DNA of 64,000 nt from Adiantum capillus-veneris (GCA_014529385.2 CM043966.1:100917587-100981586); one strand, 5' to 3'. Counted from the stretch's first letter, positions 33,407 to 45,585 are shown. A program made the numbers and translations. The notes: a model not told the origin generated them from the letters alone.

Positions 33407-34177
33407 GTTAAGTATGGAGCCTGATTTACCCTTGTAATTTTCTGTGGTAAAAGCGCACATTTGTAAGGCCCCCATTATGAGGAGAAGCCATCGTGCGTGA
33501 AGGAAAATCACTCACCGAAAACCAAAATTTTCACGGACAAGAATCAGGGGCAACTTTAAAGGCCTTGGGGGCGGAGGCCTCTGCCCCCGAGACTTTTATT
33601 TCGCCGGAATATTATGGCCGGATGGCGGCCGGAAAGCGGTCGGAAAACAAACCGGTCGGTTGGCCGGTGGCTGGTAGTCAATGACCGATGGCCGGTGGTC
33701 GGAAGTCAATGGCCGGTGGCCGGTGGCCGAATTCAAAAGCGGACTTGTCTTCTCAAGGGCGGCCACACATGGGCGGATTGGAGGGTCCGATTTGGACTTA
33801 TTCGCACAAGGGCGGCTACACATGGCTGTCTCTCATAAGAGAGGGCAGCCCTTTTGGCCTATAAAAGGAGGCTATTTCTACACACATTTCATAGTGTGTG
33901 AAGTTGATGCAACAAGGTGAGTGTGAGGTGGTGAGAGTGAAGCAAGGCGGGAGCTCCATTAAGGGTATAATCCCTTTGTAAACTACTTCTTGTTTTGAAG
34001 TACTAAAGCCATTGAGTGGCTGCTTTCCCGTGGACGTAGGCCACATTGGGTGAACCACGTATATCGTGTGTACTCTCTCTCTCTCTCTCTACTCTATAAT
34101 CTCGTGTATATAAATCTGTCTCTCTCCATTAAGTAATCTACTCAATTAGCTATTTAGCTACGTCTTATTTCCTAACA
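33407..34177 (+). repeat. copia-G 5' LTR
   Basis: 771 bp. It has a TATA box TATAAAAG at 33860-33867. Upstream is a cluster of GGCCGGTGG motifs (about 33659-33729) and downstream a short (CT)n tract near 34075. Ends TTTCCTAACA. Confidence 0.95.
33860..33867 (+). promoter_or_regulatory. copia-G TATA box
   Basis: TATAAAAG in the U3 region, mirrored at 38658-38665 in the 3' LTR. Transcription should start about 30 bp downstream. Confidence 0.7.
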
Positions 34178-34179
34178 AC

Positions 34180-34191
34180 TGGTATCAGAGC
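34180..34191 (+). promoter_or_regulatory. copia-G primer-binding site
   Basis: TGGTATCAGAGC, complementary to the initiator tRNA-Met 3' end, two bases after the LTR. Confidence 0.92.
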
Positions 34192-34250
34192 AAGGTTTGC
34201 TCGTAGGTAAATTATCTCAAGGAAAGGATTCCTTGAATTGAGTGGGAGTT

Positions 34251-37200
34251 ATGGCGGAGGAAGGGAAGCTCAAGATTTAGAAGTTCAATGGCAAAAACTT
34301 CCAACATTGGAGGATGCAGATTGAAGACTATCTCTACCAGAAGGACCTCTATTTGCCACTAGGCGGTCTTGCGAAGAATCCCGTAACAATGGCAGATGAA
34401 GCATGGATTGTCCTTGATCGAAAGGCACTGGGAACAATCCGGTTACGCTTGGCGTCAACGGTGGCCTTCAATGTTTCGGAGATGAAGACCACGGAGGACT
34501 TGATGAAGTCACTTGACGACTTCTACGAGAAACCATCGGCATCCAATAAGGTATTTCTTATGAAGCGCTTGTTCAATCTAAAGATGACAGAGAATGGTTC
34601 AGTTGCAGAACACCTAAATGACTTTAACACAAACATAAGTCAACTTCGATCAGTGAAAATCAATTTCGATGATGAAGTGCGAGCTCTCGTTATACTATCA
34701 TCTCTACCGGATAGTTGGGACAGCCTTGTGATGGCTGTAAGTAATTCTATCTCTGGCATAAATACTCTTAAGTTTGATGATGTTGTGGGTGTTCTCCTAA
34801 GCGAGGAAATGCGAAGGAGAAGCACAGGAGAATCATCAAGTGGTGCACTATCAGTGGAAACAAGAGGAAGGCTTAAGGAGAGGTTCAAAAACCAAAAGGG
34901 TCGTGATCGCTCAAGGCGGAGCAAGTCACGCACAAAGTCAGTTCTTGAATGCTGGAACTGCGGCAAGAAGGGCCACGTCAAGAAGGATTGCTGGTCCAAG
35001 AAGAAGAAGGAGACAGAGTCTCAAGACAACAAGCCAACATCGGAGTCCAATGTGGCAGGTAAAGTAGAGCAAGATGCTCTAATTCTCTCATTAGACAATG
35101 TGTCTAATTCCTGGATAGTAGATTCCCGGGCTTCATTCCATGCGACACCACACAAGCAACATTTCCAAGACTACACCAAAGGTAATTTTGGGTATGTATA
35201 CTTGGGAGATAATGAAGCTTGTGAGATTGTCGGCAAAGGTACAGTTTCTGTCAAAATTGCTAACGGAAATGAATGGAAGCTTAAAGATGTTAGGCATGTT
35301 CCTTCTCTTCGCAAAAATTTGATCTCTACAGGACAATTGGACGATGAAGGTCACAACATTGCATTCGGAAACAAACGGTGGAAGATCTCAAAGGAATCTT
35401 TGGTGGTTGCCAATGGTGAAAAAGTCAGTACACTTTACTTGTGTACTATTAGCACGCAACCTTCAGCTTGTGCAGCAACTACAGAAGTTGACAGTGCGGT
35501 GTGGCACTACCGACTTGGGCATATGAGTGCCAAAGAAATGCAAATCCTTCAAACAAAGAAGCTTCTACCAGGTTTGAAAGAAGTGGACTTAGAGTTCTGT
35601 GAAGATTGTGTTTATGGTAAACAAAAGAGGGTAAAATTTCAAAAATCAGGAAATGAAAGAAAAAATAAAAAACTTGAGTTGGTTCATTCTGATGTTTGGC
35701 GTCGTGCAAGTACACCATCACTTGGTGGCTCATTGTACTATGTAACATTCATAGACGATGCAACTAGAAAAACATGGGTTTATGTCATGAAGAATAAATC
35801 CGATGTATTTTCCATATTTCAAAGGTGGAAAGCCTTTGTGGAGAATGAAACAGGTACCAAGGTTAAATGCCTCAGATCCGACAATGGAGGCGAATATTGC
35901 AGCCAAGCTTTTGAAAGCTTTTGTGCTAGCAATGGCATTCGGAGGCAAAGGACAACTCCAAGGATACCTCAACAAAATGGGATTTCGGAAAGGATGAATA
36001 GGACAATCATGGAACGAGCACGAAGCATGCGGCTACATGCAGGCCTACCGCTTGAGCTTTGGGCGGAAGCTGTAAGTACGTCTGTGTACTTAATCAATCG
36101 GTCACCCTCAACGGCATTGGATGGGGGAGTTCCAGAAGAGGCATGGACATGTAAACTGGTGAATTATGCATTTCTCAAAGTGTTTGGGTGTGAGGCTTTC
36201 ATGCACATAGATAGAAGCCTAAGATCAAAGTTAGATGCAAAGTCCAAAAAGTGTTTCTTCATTAGCTATGGAGAAGGAGACTTTGGGTATCACCTATGGA
36301 ATCCTGAAGATGGTAAAATCTTAAGGAGTAGGGATGTAATTTTTAACGAACAAAATATGTACAAAGATTATTTGGAAAGAAAACAAACAAAAGAAACAGG
36401 TGATGAGTACATGGAGCTTGAGGACGGTGAAGACTCAAGGACTGCAAACGGTGACAATGTGCAACAACGTCAACCAAATGAGGAGCCTCAACCTATTCCC
36501 CGAAGATCTACAAGAGCAAGTAGACCTCCAGAAAGGTTTGTTCCTTCCTTCAACCATCTCTTGATCTCAGATTCTGGAGAGCCGGAATCATATGAAGAAG
36601 CTATGCAACATGAATCCAAAGAAGAATGGACGAAGAGCATGCAAGTGGAGATGGACTCACTACATCGCAACCAAACATGGGAGTTGGTTGAGTTGCCTAA
36701 AGGTAAGCGGGCACTTCAAAACAATTGGGTGTACAAGCTAAAGGAAGAAGAAGGTGGGAAGAAAAGGTACAAGTCTAGGCTTGTGGTAAAAGGTTTTTCT
36801 CAAAAGAAAGGTATTGACTTCAATGAAATATTTTCTCCTGTTGTAAAAATGAACTCAATTAGGCTTGTCTTAAGCCTTGTGGATGCTCATGATCTAAATC
36901 TCGAGCAAATGGATGTAAATACGGCATTCCCTCACAGTGACTTAGAGGAGGAAATCTACATGCTTCAACCAAAGGGGTATGAAGTAAAAGGTAAGGAGAA
37001 AATGGTTTGCAGATTAAAGAAGAGCTTGTATGGTTTAAAGCAAGCATCAAGACAATGGTACTTGAAGTTTGATCGATGGATGTTGGATCACGGATTCACA
37101 AGATGCAACTCGGATCACTGCGTCTACACGGAGAATTTGGGAGATGGGAAATTCATCATCCTAATGTTGTATGTTGATGACATGTTGATTGCAAGTGCTA

Positions 37201-38132
37201 ACATGCAGGACATCAAAGACCTAAAAGAGGAGCTGTCCAAATCTTTTTCAATGAAATATTTAGGTGCTATAAAGAGGATATTTGGTATGAAAATATCAAG
37301 GGACAGGACGAAGAAGACAATAAAGCTATCTCAAGAAGATTACATCAAGAAGGTACTAGAAAGGTTTGCAATGCAAAATGCAAAACCAGTTTCTACACCT
37401 TTGGTTGGTCATTTTAAACTAACGAAGGATATGTGTCCAAAGACACAAGAGGAGATAGCCTATATGTCTAAAGTTCCATATGCTGTAGCGGTAGGTTCTC
37501 TAATGTATGCTATGGTCTGGACAAGGCCAGACATTGCACATGCAGTGGGAGTTGTGAGTAGGTTCATGGACAACCCAATTAAAGAGCATTGGCAAGCTCT
37601 GAAGTGGATACTTAGGTATCTAAAAGGGACAACAACAAATGCTTTGTATTTTGGAGGAACTGATATTTTTCTAGAAGGGTATGCTGATGCAGATATGGCA
37701 GGTGACAAAGATACTCGAAGGAGCACTACTGGCTATGTGTTCACGGTTGGAGGCACAGCAGTAAGCTGGGCTTCAAAGCTGCAAAAAGTGGTTTCACTTT
37801 CTACCACAGAAGCAGAGTATGTAGCAATGACGGAGGCAAGCAAAGAAATTCTGTGGCTTCACAGATTCTTAGAAGAGCTTGGATTCAAACAAGACAATTG
37901 TGTCTTGTACAGTGATAGCCAAAGCGCTATCCATCTTGCGAAGAACTCAGCCTTTCATTCAAGGACAAAGCACATTGAGGTGAGATATCACTTCATACGC
38001 ACTCTTTTGGAAGAGGGACAACTAAAGCTAGGAAAGGTGCATACAAGTGAAAATCCTGCAGACATGTTTACAAAGGTGGTCAACAAGGAGAAGTTGAGAT
38101 TTTGCTCATCTTCAATCGGCATTCAAGGATAA
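34251..38132 (+). pseudogene. copia-G Gag-Pol polyprotein, nearly intact
   Basis: The natural start is probably the ATG at 34251 (MAEEGKLKI), but a TAG at 34278-34280 follows. From the ATG at 34314 the frame is open for 1272 codons. Order: Gag; CCHC knuckle CWNCGKKGHVKKDC (about 34951); protease with the active site reading DSRAS instead of DSGAS (about 35120), likely inactivating; GAG-pre-integrase (WHYRLGHM...CEDCVYGK); integrase D (HSDVW), D (LRSDNGGEY), E (NGISERMN); RT with YVDDMLI (about 37160); RNase H with YADAD, TTEAEY, YSDSQSA and NPADMFTK. This is the TNT1/Tork-like type. The rest of the enzyme set looks complete, so only two point defects are visible. Confidence 0.93.
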
Positions 38133-38192
38133 GAAGCCAGAATGGAAAGCAGTCACAGGTTTGGTTTGGAGATTAGTCTCCAAGTGGGAGAT

Positions 38193-38865
38193 TGTTAAGT
38201 ATGGAGCCTGATTTACCCTTATAATTTTCTGTGGTAAAAGCGCACAGTTGTAAGGCCCCCATTATGAGGAGAAGCCATCGTGCGTGAAGGAAAATCACTC
38301 ACTGGAAACCAAAATTTTCACGGACAAGAATCAGGGGCAACTTTAAAGGCCTCGGGGGCGGAGGCCCTCGAGACTTTTTTTTCGGCGGAATATTCTTTTT
38401 CGCCGGAATATTATAGTCCGACGGCGGCCGAAAAGTGGTCGGAAAACAACCGGTCGGTTGGCCGGTGGCCGGTAGTCAATGGCCGATGGCCGGTGGTCGG
38501 AAGTCAATGGCCGGTGGCCGGTGGCCGAATTCAAAAGCGGACTTGTCTTCTCAAGGGCGGCCACACATGGGCGGATTGGAGGGTCCGATTTGGACTTATT
38601 CGCACAAGGGCGGCTACACATGGCTGTCTCTCATAAGAGAGGGCAGCCCTTTTGGCCTATAAAAGGAGGCCATTTCTACACACATTTCATAGTGTGTGAA
38701 GTTGATGCAACAAGGTGAGTGTGAGGTGGTGAGAGTGAAGCAAGGCGGGAGCTCCATTAAGGGTATAATCCCTTTGTAAACTACTTCTTGTTTTGAAGTA
38801 CTAAAGCCATTGAGTGGCTGCTTTCCGTGGACGTAGCCCAAATTGGGTGAACCACATATATCGTG

Positions 38866-38916
<51 letters not shown>

Positions 38917-39000
38917 CTATAATCTCGTGTATATAAATCTGTCTCTCTCCATTAAGTAATCTACTCAATTATCTATTTAGCTACGTCTTATTTCCTAACA
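38193..39000 (+). repeat. copia-G 3' LTR
   Basis: 808 bp, preceded by the purine tract AGTGGGAGAT (about 38183-38192). Contains a (CT)n tract of about 40 bp at 38871-38912, longer than in the 5' LTR. Confidence 0.95.
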
Positions 39001-39533
39001 ATAGCATCGATGGGGGTAGAGTTAAAATGATGGGCAGTAGAGGACGCGAAAAGAGGCAGAAGAGCACTCATCTGGGGTGAGGGTATAGTTAAAATGTTTG
39101 ATGGGGATACTGCCTCTAAACTTAGAATTCTTACCTCGATGAGGGTGGCAAATTCACTTATGCGCATGATTACACCCGAGATTGTGGTTGGTAAATCGTA
39201 CTGCATGGGAATCTGAGCCCATTTATTACTGGTTGTCCTTGTGAGCGCAACCCACGTGCCTTTTTCGAGTGACCGTTTAGAGTCAGACCTGTGTGCTGTT
39301 AACTGTGTGCGCACCGAAGCCACTGCATTACGAAGTTAGAGCACAATGGGAACAACACTCCAAAGGACAAAGAGTGGTCGTTAGGGTGAGATTAGAAGTC
39401 TCGCACCGCATGGTTGGAATAATTACTCCTTATGTGACCGTGCCTGAGTTTGGGCATAGTGAGTGAGTAGGCCTACATATCTATCACTGATAACATTAAA
39501 TGCTCCATTCTTATCCACTTGTTCCGAATGCTT
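39001..39533. other. Non-coding flank of copia-G
   Basis: No gene recognised. Both strands carry frequent stops. Confidence 0.45.
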
Positions 39534-39660
39534 GAGTAAGAACCAAGCGAATAGGGCCCTTAGGAGATTCTTGGGGCCCCTATTCGCTTGGTTTTGACTC
39601 AAGTGACGTCACCTTTTATGACATTAGCGCACGAGATAGAACCAAGCGAATAGACACCTT
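39534..39660. repeat. Large hairpin with the ACCAAGCGAA motif
   Basis: GAACCAAGCGAATAGGGCCC (39539-39558) and its inverted form GGGCCCCTATTCGCTTGG (39574-39591), with GAGT/ACTC extensions, form a long stem with a short loop. A third copy, AACCAAGCGAATAG, lies at 39640. The motif is the same core as in the 30.4-33.2 kb repeats. Confidence 0.8.
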
Positions 39661-40171
39661 GAGGGGTACTCGATTGTGAATAGTAGTTTTGGCTTGCTTT
39701 TTCTTTTAATCATGGAGATCATAGTCCTGGAGACAGACGTTGTGGGCGAGGATACATGTGAAGAAAAACTATTCATGTTCTTATAAAATGCACGTGCTCA
39801 TCACCGTGCACCAAAACTATCACGAATGTTTAATGCAAAGTTTTCTATATAGAAGATTATAGATTGCTCATTTGAGTACCTACAAACCCATTTGCAACAG
39901 TATGAGGCAGTCACTTGTGACAATTCCATGATAGTTGATGGCATGAGATATGTGCACCCAACCGACCTTGACCCTGACAAGAGTGCTTAAGGAGACTGAA
40001 TTGTTGTCTAGAAAAGTGTCCCTCCAATGCACTTCTTGTACAAGACAGGTGTATGAAGCACTTCAAAAAGTGTCTCTTATACTTGCAGAGGGATGGTGAG
40101 TCAGAGACTTCCCAGTCAACAACTTTTGGTAGTTGTCCATTGGCACCGAAGGAAGAGGTAGAGGATGTATG
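39661..40171. other. Non-coding stretch
   Basis: No supported gene. A short plus frame near 40053-40200 ends in a piece matching gypsy-B integrase. Confidence 0.4.
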
Positions 40172-40204
40172 TTTGCAAGAGGGGTATGTATGGCCTAGTT
40201 TGCA
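40172..40204 (+). other. 33-bp piece identical to gypsy-B integrase
   Basis: Matches 18219-18251 exactly, in plus orientation, next to an LTR of the same family in minus orientation. This indicates rearrangement after insertion. Confidence 0.75.
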
Positions 40205-40212
40205 AGAGGAGG

Positions 40213-41338
40213 ACACACAGCGCCTCTATAACGACCCGACACACACTCTTGGGAAGATACACACACACACTATGGGGCACCACTCGGCTTAGACAACACA
40301 CCTGGCCGAGACAGGGAACACACCTCTGGAGTGAGAGGAGAGAGACTATCCACTTGCCCACTCCACACAGACACACACACACACACACACACACCCAAAA
40401 AACTCAGCTCAAAACAGGAGAATTTTTTATGTTTATATACAATTAAGCTTGGGCCAACACCAATGGGGGAAACAGCTCACACAATATGGGTAAAAGATAC
40501 CAGATACAATCACAAATTGGAGAAGAAGCTTCACTCACCGGGGAAGATTACACAGAAAAACAGCAGAAAAAGAGTGAGGAATTTGGCAAAATGGACAACG
40601 CCATCGCGTCCGGAACGGCCCAAAACCCCAGTCTACAATGTCAAAGTGCTCAAATCCGACCTCAGATGAGCAGTTTACGGCCAAAACAGGCTCCAAAATG
40701 AGCAAAAACACACCTACGGCTGTTCCTCCTCTCTTCTCCACGTTTTTTCTGGTCTTCTCTCTTTTTTTTTGTTCCCACACTTAGCTTTATTACTTGGGCA
40801 CCCTTGGCCTTTTAGATGACCTCAAACGGACCCCGAACAGGCCAAAAACTGACCTCGCAGTGCATAGTTGTCACCTTTTTGCATCATTCGCACACCTGGC
40901 ACTCAGCTTTTTTCCAATAATGCATCTCGCCACCACGTGAAGTGGCCCCAAAAAAAGGTCCTCATGATGACCTTTCTGCATAATTCTCACAAGCAAACAC
41001 CCACGTTGTGTCCGTCCTCATCCGCGTGCAAATATTGACCTCGTTCGCCCTCCTGACGCCACTAGATGCCATCTGACGTACCTGCTGACCTCACGTCGTC
41101 GGCCCGCGGATAGCTTCCTCGAGAAGTTTTACGCGCTACCAACTCCTCCTTATTGTAGAAAAAACACACTAATACTGATAATAGAGAAAATCGCTGCACT
41201 ATGTACATGCTGTCCTACCTGTACACATGTGGGCCCCACGTAACCACCTGGCTCTGGAAAATGGGCAATCCTTTATTTGATGCACCATGCATGTATATGT
41301 ACATATGCACAATCCCTTGCTCCAAAAAACTCCTGACA
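40213..41338 (-). repeat. Inverted, truncated LTR of the gypsy-B family
   Basis: About 1126 bp match the gypsy-B LTR on the opposite strand, with more substitutions than between the two gypsy-B LTRs. The LTR start (TGTCAGGAG, minus strand) is intact at 41338, but the last ~20 bp at its 3' end are missing. It interrupts the gag fragment at 41339-41742. Confidence 0.9.
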
Positions 41339-41742
41339 ACGTATTTGTTATATAGATTTCTTGAATGGTCAAATTGGTTACAAACTGGCCGGCCGGTCAT
41401 AAATGGCCAAAGCTCATAAAAGAGCACTTGAGTAATAAAATGTACATGCAGCACCGTTTTACCAATTTTGCGACCATCAAACTTGAAAAATGTGAAAGAT
41501 TTTTGACTTATATTTGCCTCTTTGTTGGATTTTTGAGCTTCGAACGCAGCCTTCAAAATTTTGATCATACGTTCATCTTCGTTGTCGTCTTCGCGTGCTC
41601 GTTTCTGATCATTTGCGGTGAGGCGTGGATTCGCAATGTCTAATTCCTGTTGCAGTAAGAATACTTGTTGCTCCAAGGTCGGTGCCGGTAGAAGTGAATC
41701 ACTGGTCCAGTCGGAGGGGGCACTGGCACCGTTTGTCTCCAT
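41339..41742 (-). pseudogene. Truncated Gag-like N-terminus
   Basis: The minus frame begins METNGASAPSDW at 41742, has a Gln/Leu-rich helix (LEQQVFLLQQELDIA), an acidic basic-mixed stretch, then FTFFKFDGRKIGKT, which resembles the start of a gypsy capsid domain. The coding sense is lost at the 41338 LTR border. No continuation was found on the other side. Confidence 0.5.
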
Positions 41743-42038
41743 GATGATGGGGAAAGTTGGTAATTACGTTGATTTGCTACAAATCCCTAGCCGGGGTAGA
41801 AGGTTTGTGGTGAATAAATTCGACTAACTTGATTCCATGCTGGACAATAAAGCGATAGCAGTTATCCGGAATAAAACTGCCACCATTGGATTTTCTGTGG
41901 CAAGCCTTAGTATTTATTGTTTAGTTATAAGTTGAGATGTAGACAACTATGAATTGTTACATTGAGCTCTTTAGGAGCCAGGACTATTTTATGCCCAAGT
42001 GTGAATTGGATGTAACTCATTTTGAGCATGAACTTTTC
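41743..42038. other. Non-coding
   Basis: Nothing recognised. It may include the leader of the 41339-41742 fragment on the minus strand. Confidence 0.4.
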
Positions 42039-42046
42039 TATAAATA
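42039..42046 (+). promoter_or_regulatory. TATA box candidate
   Basis: TATAAATA followed by a CT-rich leader, upstream of the 42250 ORF. Confidence 0.35.
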
Positions 42047-42249
42047 AAATACGTGCAAGAGGGACATGCTCACTCTTGCACGGGGAGAGATTGCACCCAG
42101 TGTTTGCATTGTTCTTCTCTCCCCTTCCCTCTTCTCTCTCACCATGCTGGCGTAGCACTCCGGTCTAGGAGGTGCGCCTACACGTGCTCTTTTATCCTCT
42201 CACGCTCTCAATCTGTCTCTTTGTTCGCGTACGGCTTCGATTTTGTGAT

Positions 42250-42640
42250 ATGAGGTTCGTCAGGTATGGGGATTTGCCGATTTATGTGTTGTATGGTGTT
42301 ATCTTGGATGATTTGCAAGGCAGCCACGCAGCCCGTTGTAGCATACGCGTATTTGGCATTGGGTATGGGTGCCAAGCACTCAGAGGCACCTATTTCATGT
42401 CCTACACAGCTTAGGCTCTGGCTGTAGGGGTTGAAGACCTGAAGAGCTTAGATCCATACAACAAGTGGTTGTTTCTGAGGGAAAGAAGACGCCTGATGCC
42501 CATGGGGATGTTGCCATCAACAGAGGAATGAGCTCGTCTACAGAGCTTGCACATCGAAGAGGTACAAAGTGAGGAAGAAGGAGGTGCATCAAAGAGGATA
42601 AAAATGATGGCATCTTCTCTCGCTCGTGACTCGTGACTGT
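42250..42640 (+). pseudogene. Possible decayed gene of unknown family
   Basis: A plus frame from the ATG at 42250 (MRFVRYGDLPIYVLYG) is open to a TAG at 42412. It then continues in the same frame as a coding-like stretch (VEDLKSLDPYNKWLFLRERR) with another stop near 42529, and ends in an acidic, basic tail (EEVQSEEEGGASKRIKMM). A TATA-like box and CT-rich leader precede it. No family is recognised, and three in-frame stops suggest a pseudogene. Confidence 0.3.
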
Positions 42641-43841
42641 CGCCACGGTGAGTCGAGAAGGCGCGGGGCCTCTAGCTGTGAGAGGTGTGAGAAAGAGAGT
42701 TGCAACAGACACAATTAATGTAGACAAAGATGAAAACTGACAACTTGAACACGATTCTGAAGCTTGATTACCAAAGTGGACAATTAATAGTACCGTTTCT
42801 CAAATTATTTAAACTCCTACATCAGTTTAATCTTCCTTCATTGACTTGCCGAGATTTCCTTGATTATATCTCTGTCCTTCGTTCTTCCTCTGCTGCTTTA
42901 AGATCGAGAGAACGAGAGATCCTAGGAAAATGATTAATTATGGATTATGAAAGAGATTACGACTTGGATTATGGTTTCTTTGATTAGAGTGGCTATGGAA
43001 GCTTGGATTAGAGTGGGCTATGGAAGTTTAGAAAAGGATTAGAGTGATCAAAGCTTATGGCTTCCTCCCCTGATACAACAAAGAACGAAAACTTGAATAT
43101 CTCCTCATCGGTGCAAAATTAGCCCCTCTAAGTGAGACACAAAAATGCTCAAAATGCCCTTATCCTTCTTCACAACCGGCCCGTTTTTACCAAAAACCTA
43201 TTTTACAAAAAATTTACAGACTAAGACTTTTTCAGCCTCCCTCACGCAGAGGTGTGAAGTCTCGCACACTTTCCTTTTTACCCCACTGACCACATGTCTT
43301 CCTCTACCCAAGTTGACTTGCATGTCTTAAGAGCCTTTTCACATGTAAAACCCTTTTCCTCAAGCATGAAGTATGTATGCTTAGGCCTTTATAACCATAT
43401 AAAACATACACTTTCTGGATCTCCTTACTCGTTCTCGAGCCTTGGTCACTGCTCAATAAATGTGTAAGCTTCAAATATACCTTTTTTTCTTCCCTTTGCT
43501 CCTTTTCCCATCATGGAAGCGGAGCCGCATGACACTGCAATGCAGAATAGCAAAACTTGGAAAGTACTGGATACCCGACCGATGCTGTAATAAAATCCAT
43601 GGAGAAAAATGATTTGCAGCCGATGCTAAAAAATCGGATGACTGTAAGTTCAAAAAAAGGGGACCCACTCCACCCCATAATGGCTCGGATGCATCTAGAT
43701 TATAGGTACATAAATTATATTTCATGCAAATTTAAAATTTCCCTCTCCCTCTTTCCCCAATTTGACAAACGTTGAATTTCCCTCCACATAGGTGCTATTG
43801 GTGGTACCACCAAAAGGTGCAAAAAGTGGTACCACCTAGAC
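42641..43841. other. Non-coding
   Basis: Short frames only (for example 42730-42933, whose LRSREREILGK end looks generic). No domain or repeat recognised. Confidence 0.4.
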
Positions 43842-44947
43842 ATGCTTTCACCCATAGGGCCAATGCACGATCTTCCATTGCTTCTTCCAATGTCCTTCAG
43901 CAATGTCCATCTGAAGGAGGATATATTGGGTGATGTGCATGAGGAAGAGGATGTATTGGGTGATGTACAAAGAAGAAGAGGAGCTCATAGATATTCATGC
44001 TACACAAGGTGGAGAGGTGGCCCAAAGCATGTCTGAAGCAGCGAAAATTGTTACTAAACCTGCCCATCATCCTACAATGTTTGGAAAGTATGTTCATGGT
44101 CGCATATTGGAGGAGATTGTAGAGGGTTTTATTGTAAAGAGAGGTAGGGAACCTTCTCACATTCCTTCTCTACAGATTGATGGAAAACAACACCATTAGA
44201 GCACTGGGTCCAAGCATGGAGGGCTTAGTGAAAAGGTTTGAGATGTTTGGATATAGTGTGCTTGGAGCTCCATTTCTGGTGTCATTTAAGAAGCTTGAAC
44301 ATGATCAACATTATGTTTTCGGCTTAGACAAGGAAGAATGGGGGCCTATTTGGTGAATTGATTTTGATAATTCTCTTCCTCTTGAGTGGAAAGACTTAAG
44401 GGGGGGAAAATTTACTGTTTGGGATGGCAATCACCACTTGAAAACTTGGATGTGATTGCTAAAAATGCGTAAGTGCTTTGTTGTTTGTTTAATATAAGGC
44501 TATATTGTCTCATGCTGTGCTATCTAATTTTCCCTTTTGTCATTGTAGAATTATCAATGATAAGGTGGAGACATTGTTCTATCAAGTGTGAATTTGTCAA
44601 TGTTGATAGAAGTGCCAAGGGAGAGCTTATGCTAGCTCTGCAATCTCAAAATGAGTAGGCTCATTTCTTGTTTTTTAAGATATTACTATTACTATGTACG
44701 TGTCATTCTCTTGCTCTTTTCCTTGTCGAATCCTTATGTGCTTGCCACTTTGTGGTTTAGGACTAGTAGAACCACTGTGAGCACAAATTTTGGTCAGGAG
44801 GTCTTCTTGTCCCAAAAACTAGCCATGGCAAGCAAATATTCTCTAATGAAAGAGTTTCCCCAAGATTGGATTCAATGGATAGAGGTAGAGGTTGCTTGTG
44901 AGAAGAAGGCATCTAAAGGGATTTGGTACAATGCTCCTGCTCTTTGA
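43842..44947 (+). pseudogene. Multi-exon gene fragment with a WDGNHH motif
   Basis: Several coding pieces fit with intron signals. First, 43900-44170 encodes LKEDILGDVHEEEDVLGD, then after a frame change HHPTMFGKYVHGRILEEIVE, up to CTACAG at 44174. Next, 44180-44470 reads MENNTIRALGPSMEGLVKRF, then KKLEHDQHYVFGLDKEEWGP, and GGKFTVWDGNHHLKTWM, with two in-frame stops, ending at GTAAGT (about 44470). Another piece to 44655 (CEFVNVDRSAKGELMLALQS) ends in GTAGGC, and the exon 44762-44947 joins in frame after TTTAG (LAMASKYSLMKEFPQDWIQW) and ends with a TGA. The WDGNHH segment resembles the DGNHR motif of ParB-like domains, but this is a weak resemblance. Probably a decayed host gene. Confidence 0.4.
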
Positions 44948-45150
44948 TTGTCAATGCTCATATGGAAGGTATACTTTTTAATTTCAAAGTATACTTTTTG
45001 TCATAAAATATAATATCTAACCTACCCAAATGATTTTATCATATTAAACTAATTATTAGAAATCCAAAGGTTAGTGTTAAAAGTCCTTTGACCTTAGGCA
45101 AGCTAGGGTTGTGCTTGAGGTGGGAACCCACCCCAAGCTTGAGGTGCTTG
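44948..45150. other. Short non-coding gap
   Basis: AT-rich, nothing recognised. Confidence 0.4.
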
Positions 45151-45211
45151 TCATGCTTGCTGACTAAGGTGCTTGAGTTGCCTCTCATGCTTGTTGACTA
45201 AGGTGCTTGAG
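45151..45211. repeat. 34-bp tandem duplication
   Basis: TCATGCTTG[C/T]TGACTAAGG units start at 45151 and 45185, 34 bp apart, followed by GTGCTTGAG. Confidence 0.7.
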
Positions 45212-45585
45212 GGGTTAAAGTGTTCAAAAAGTTAAATCATATCCCTACTCATGCGGGGGCGATCCCTCTTTGTAGGAGCTAGAGAGAGAACACACACACC
45301 CTCACACAAGGCAAGCTTGGTACAAAGAAAGCAAATAGGAAACTTCTCAAACTCCTCTTCATTTTTCCCTCATAGTGTGCCTAAAGCCTATTCGTTGGCC
45401 CCCCAAGGAGTCCAATGATAATATAGCTAATTTAGTTAATTGTCTATGCATTTATCAAGTCCTCTCTCTGAAAGGGGAAAGGGGGACACTTGTCCCAAGG
45501 CTACCCTTGTTTCTTGATATGCACTAAGCATGTGATTGGCCAAATCTTGAGGAAGGAGGGGACTAGCTTGGGGGGGTATACTCTC

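Larger units (their letters stand above)
33407..39000 (+). mobile_element. Ty1/copia retrotransposon (copia-G)
   Basis: LTRs of 771 and 808 bp (TGTTAAG...CTAACA), an initiator-tRNA primer site and a nearly continuous gag-pol ORF. The flanks ATAAC (33402-33406) and ATAGC (39001-39005) look like a 5-bp target duplication with one change. The LTRs differ mainly in a (CT)n tract and a G/C-rich segment of U3. Confidence 0.95.
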
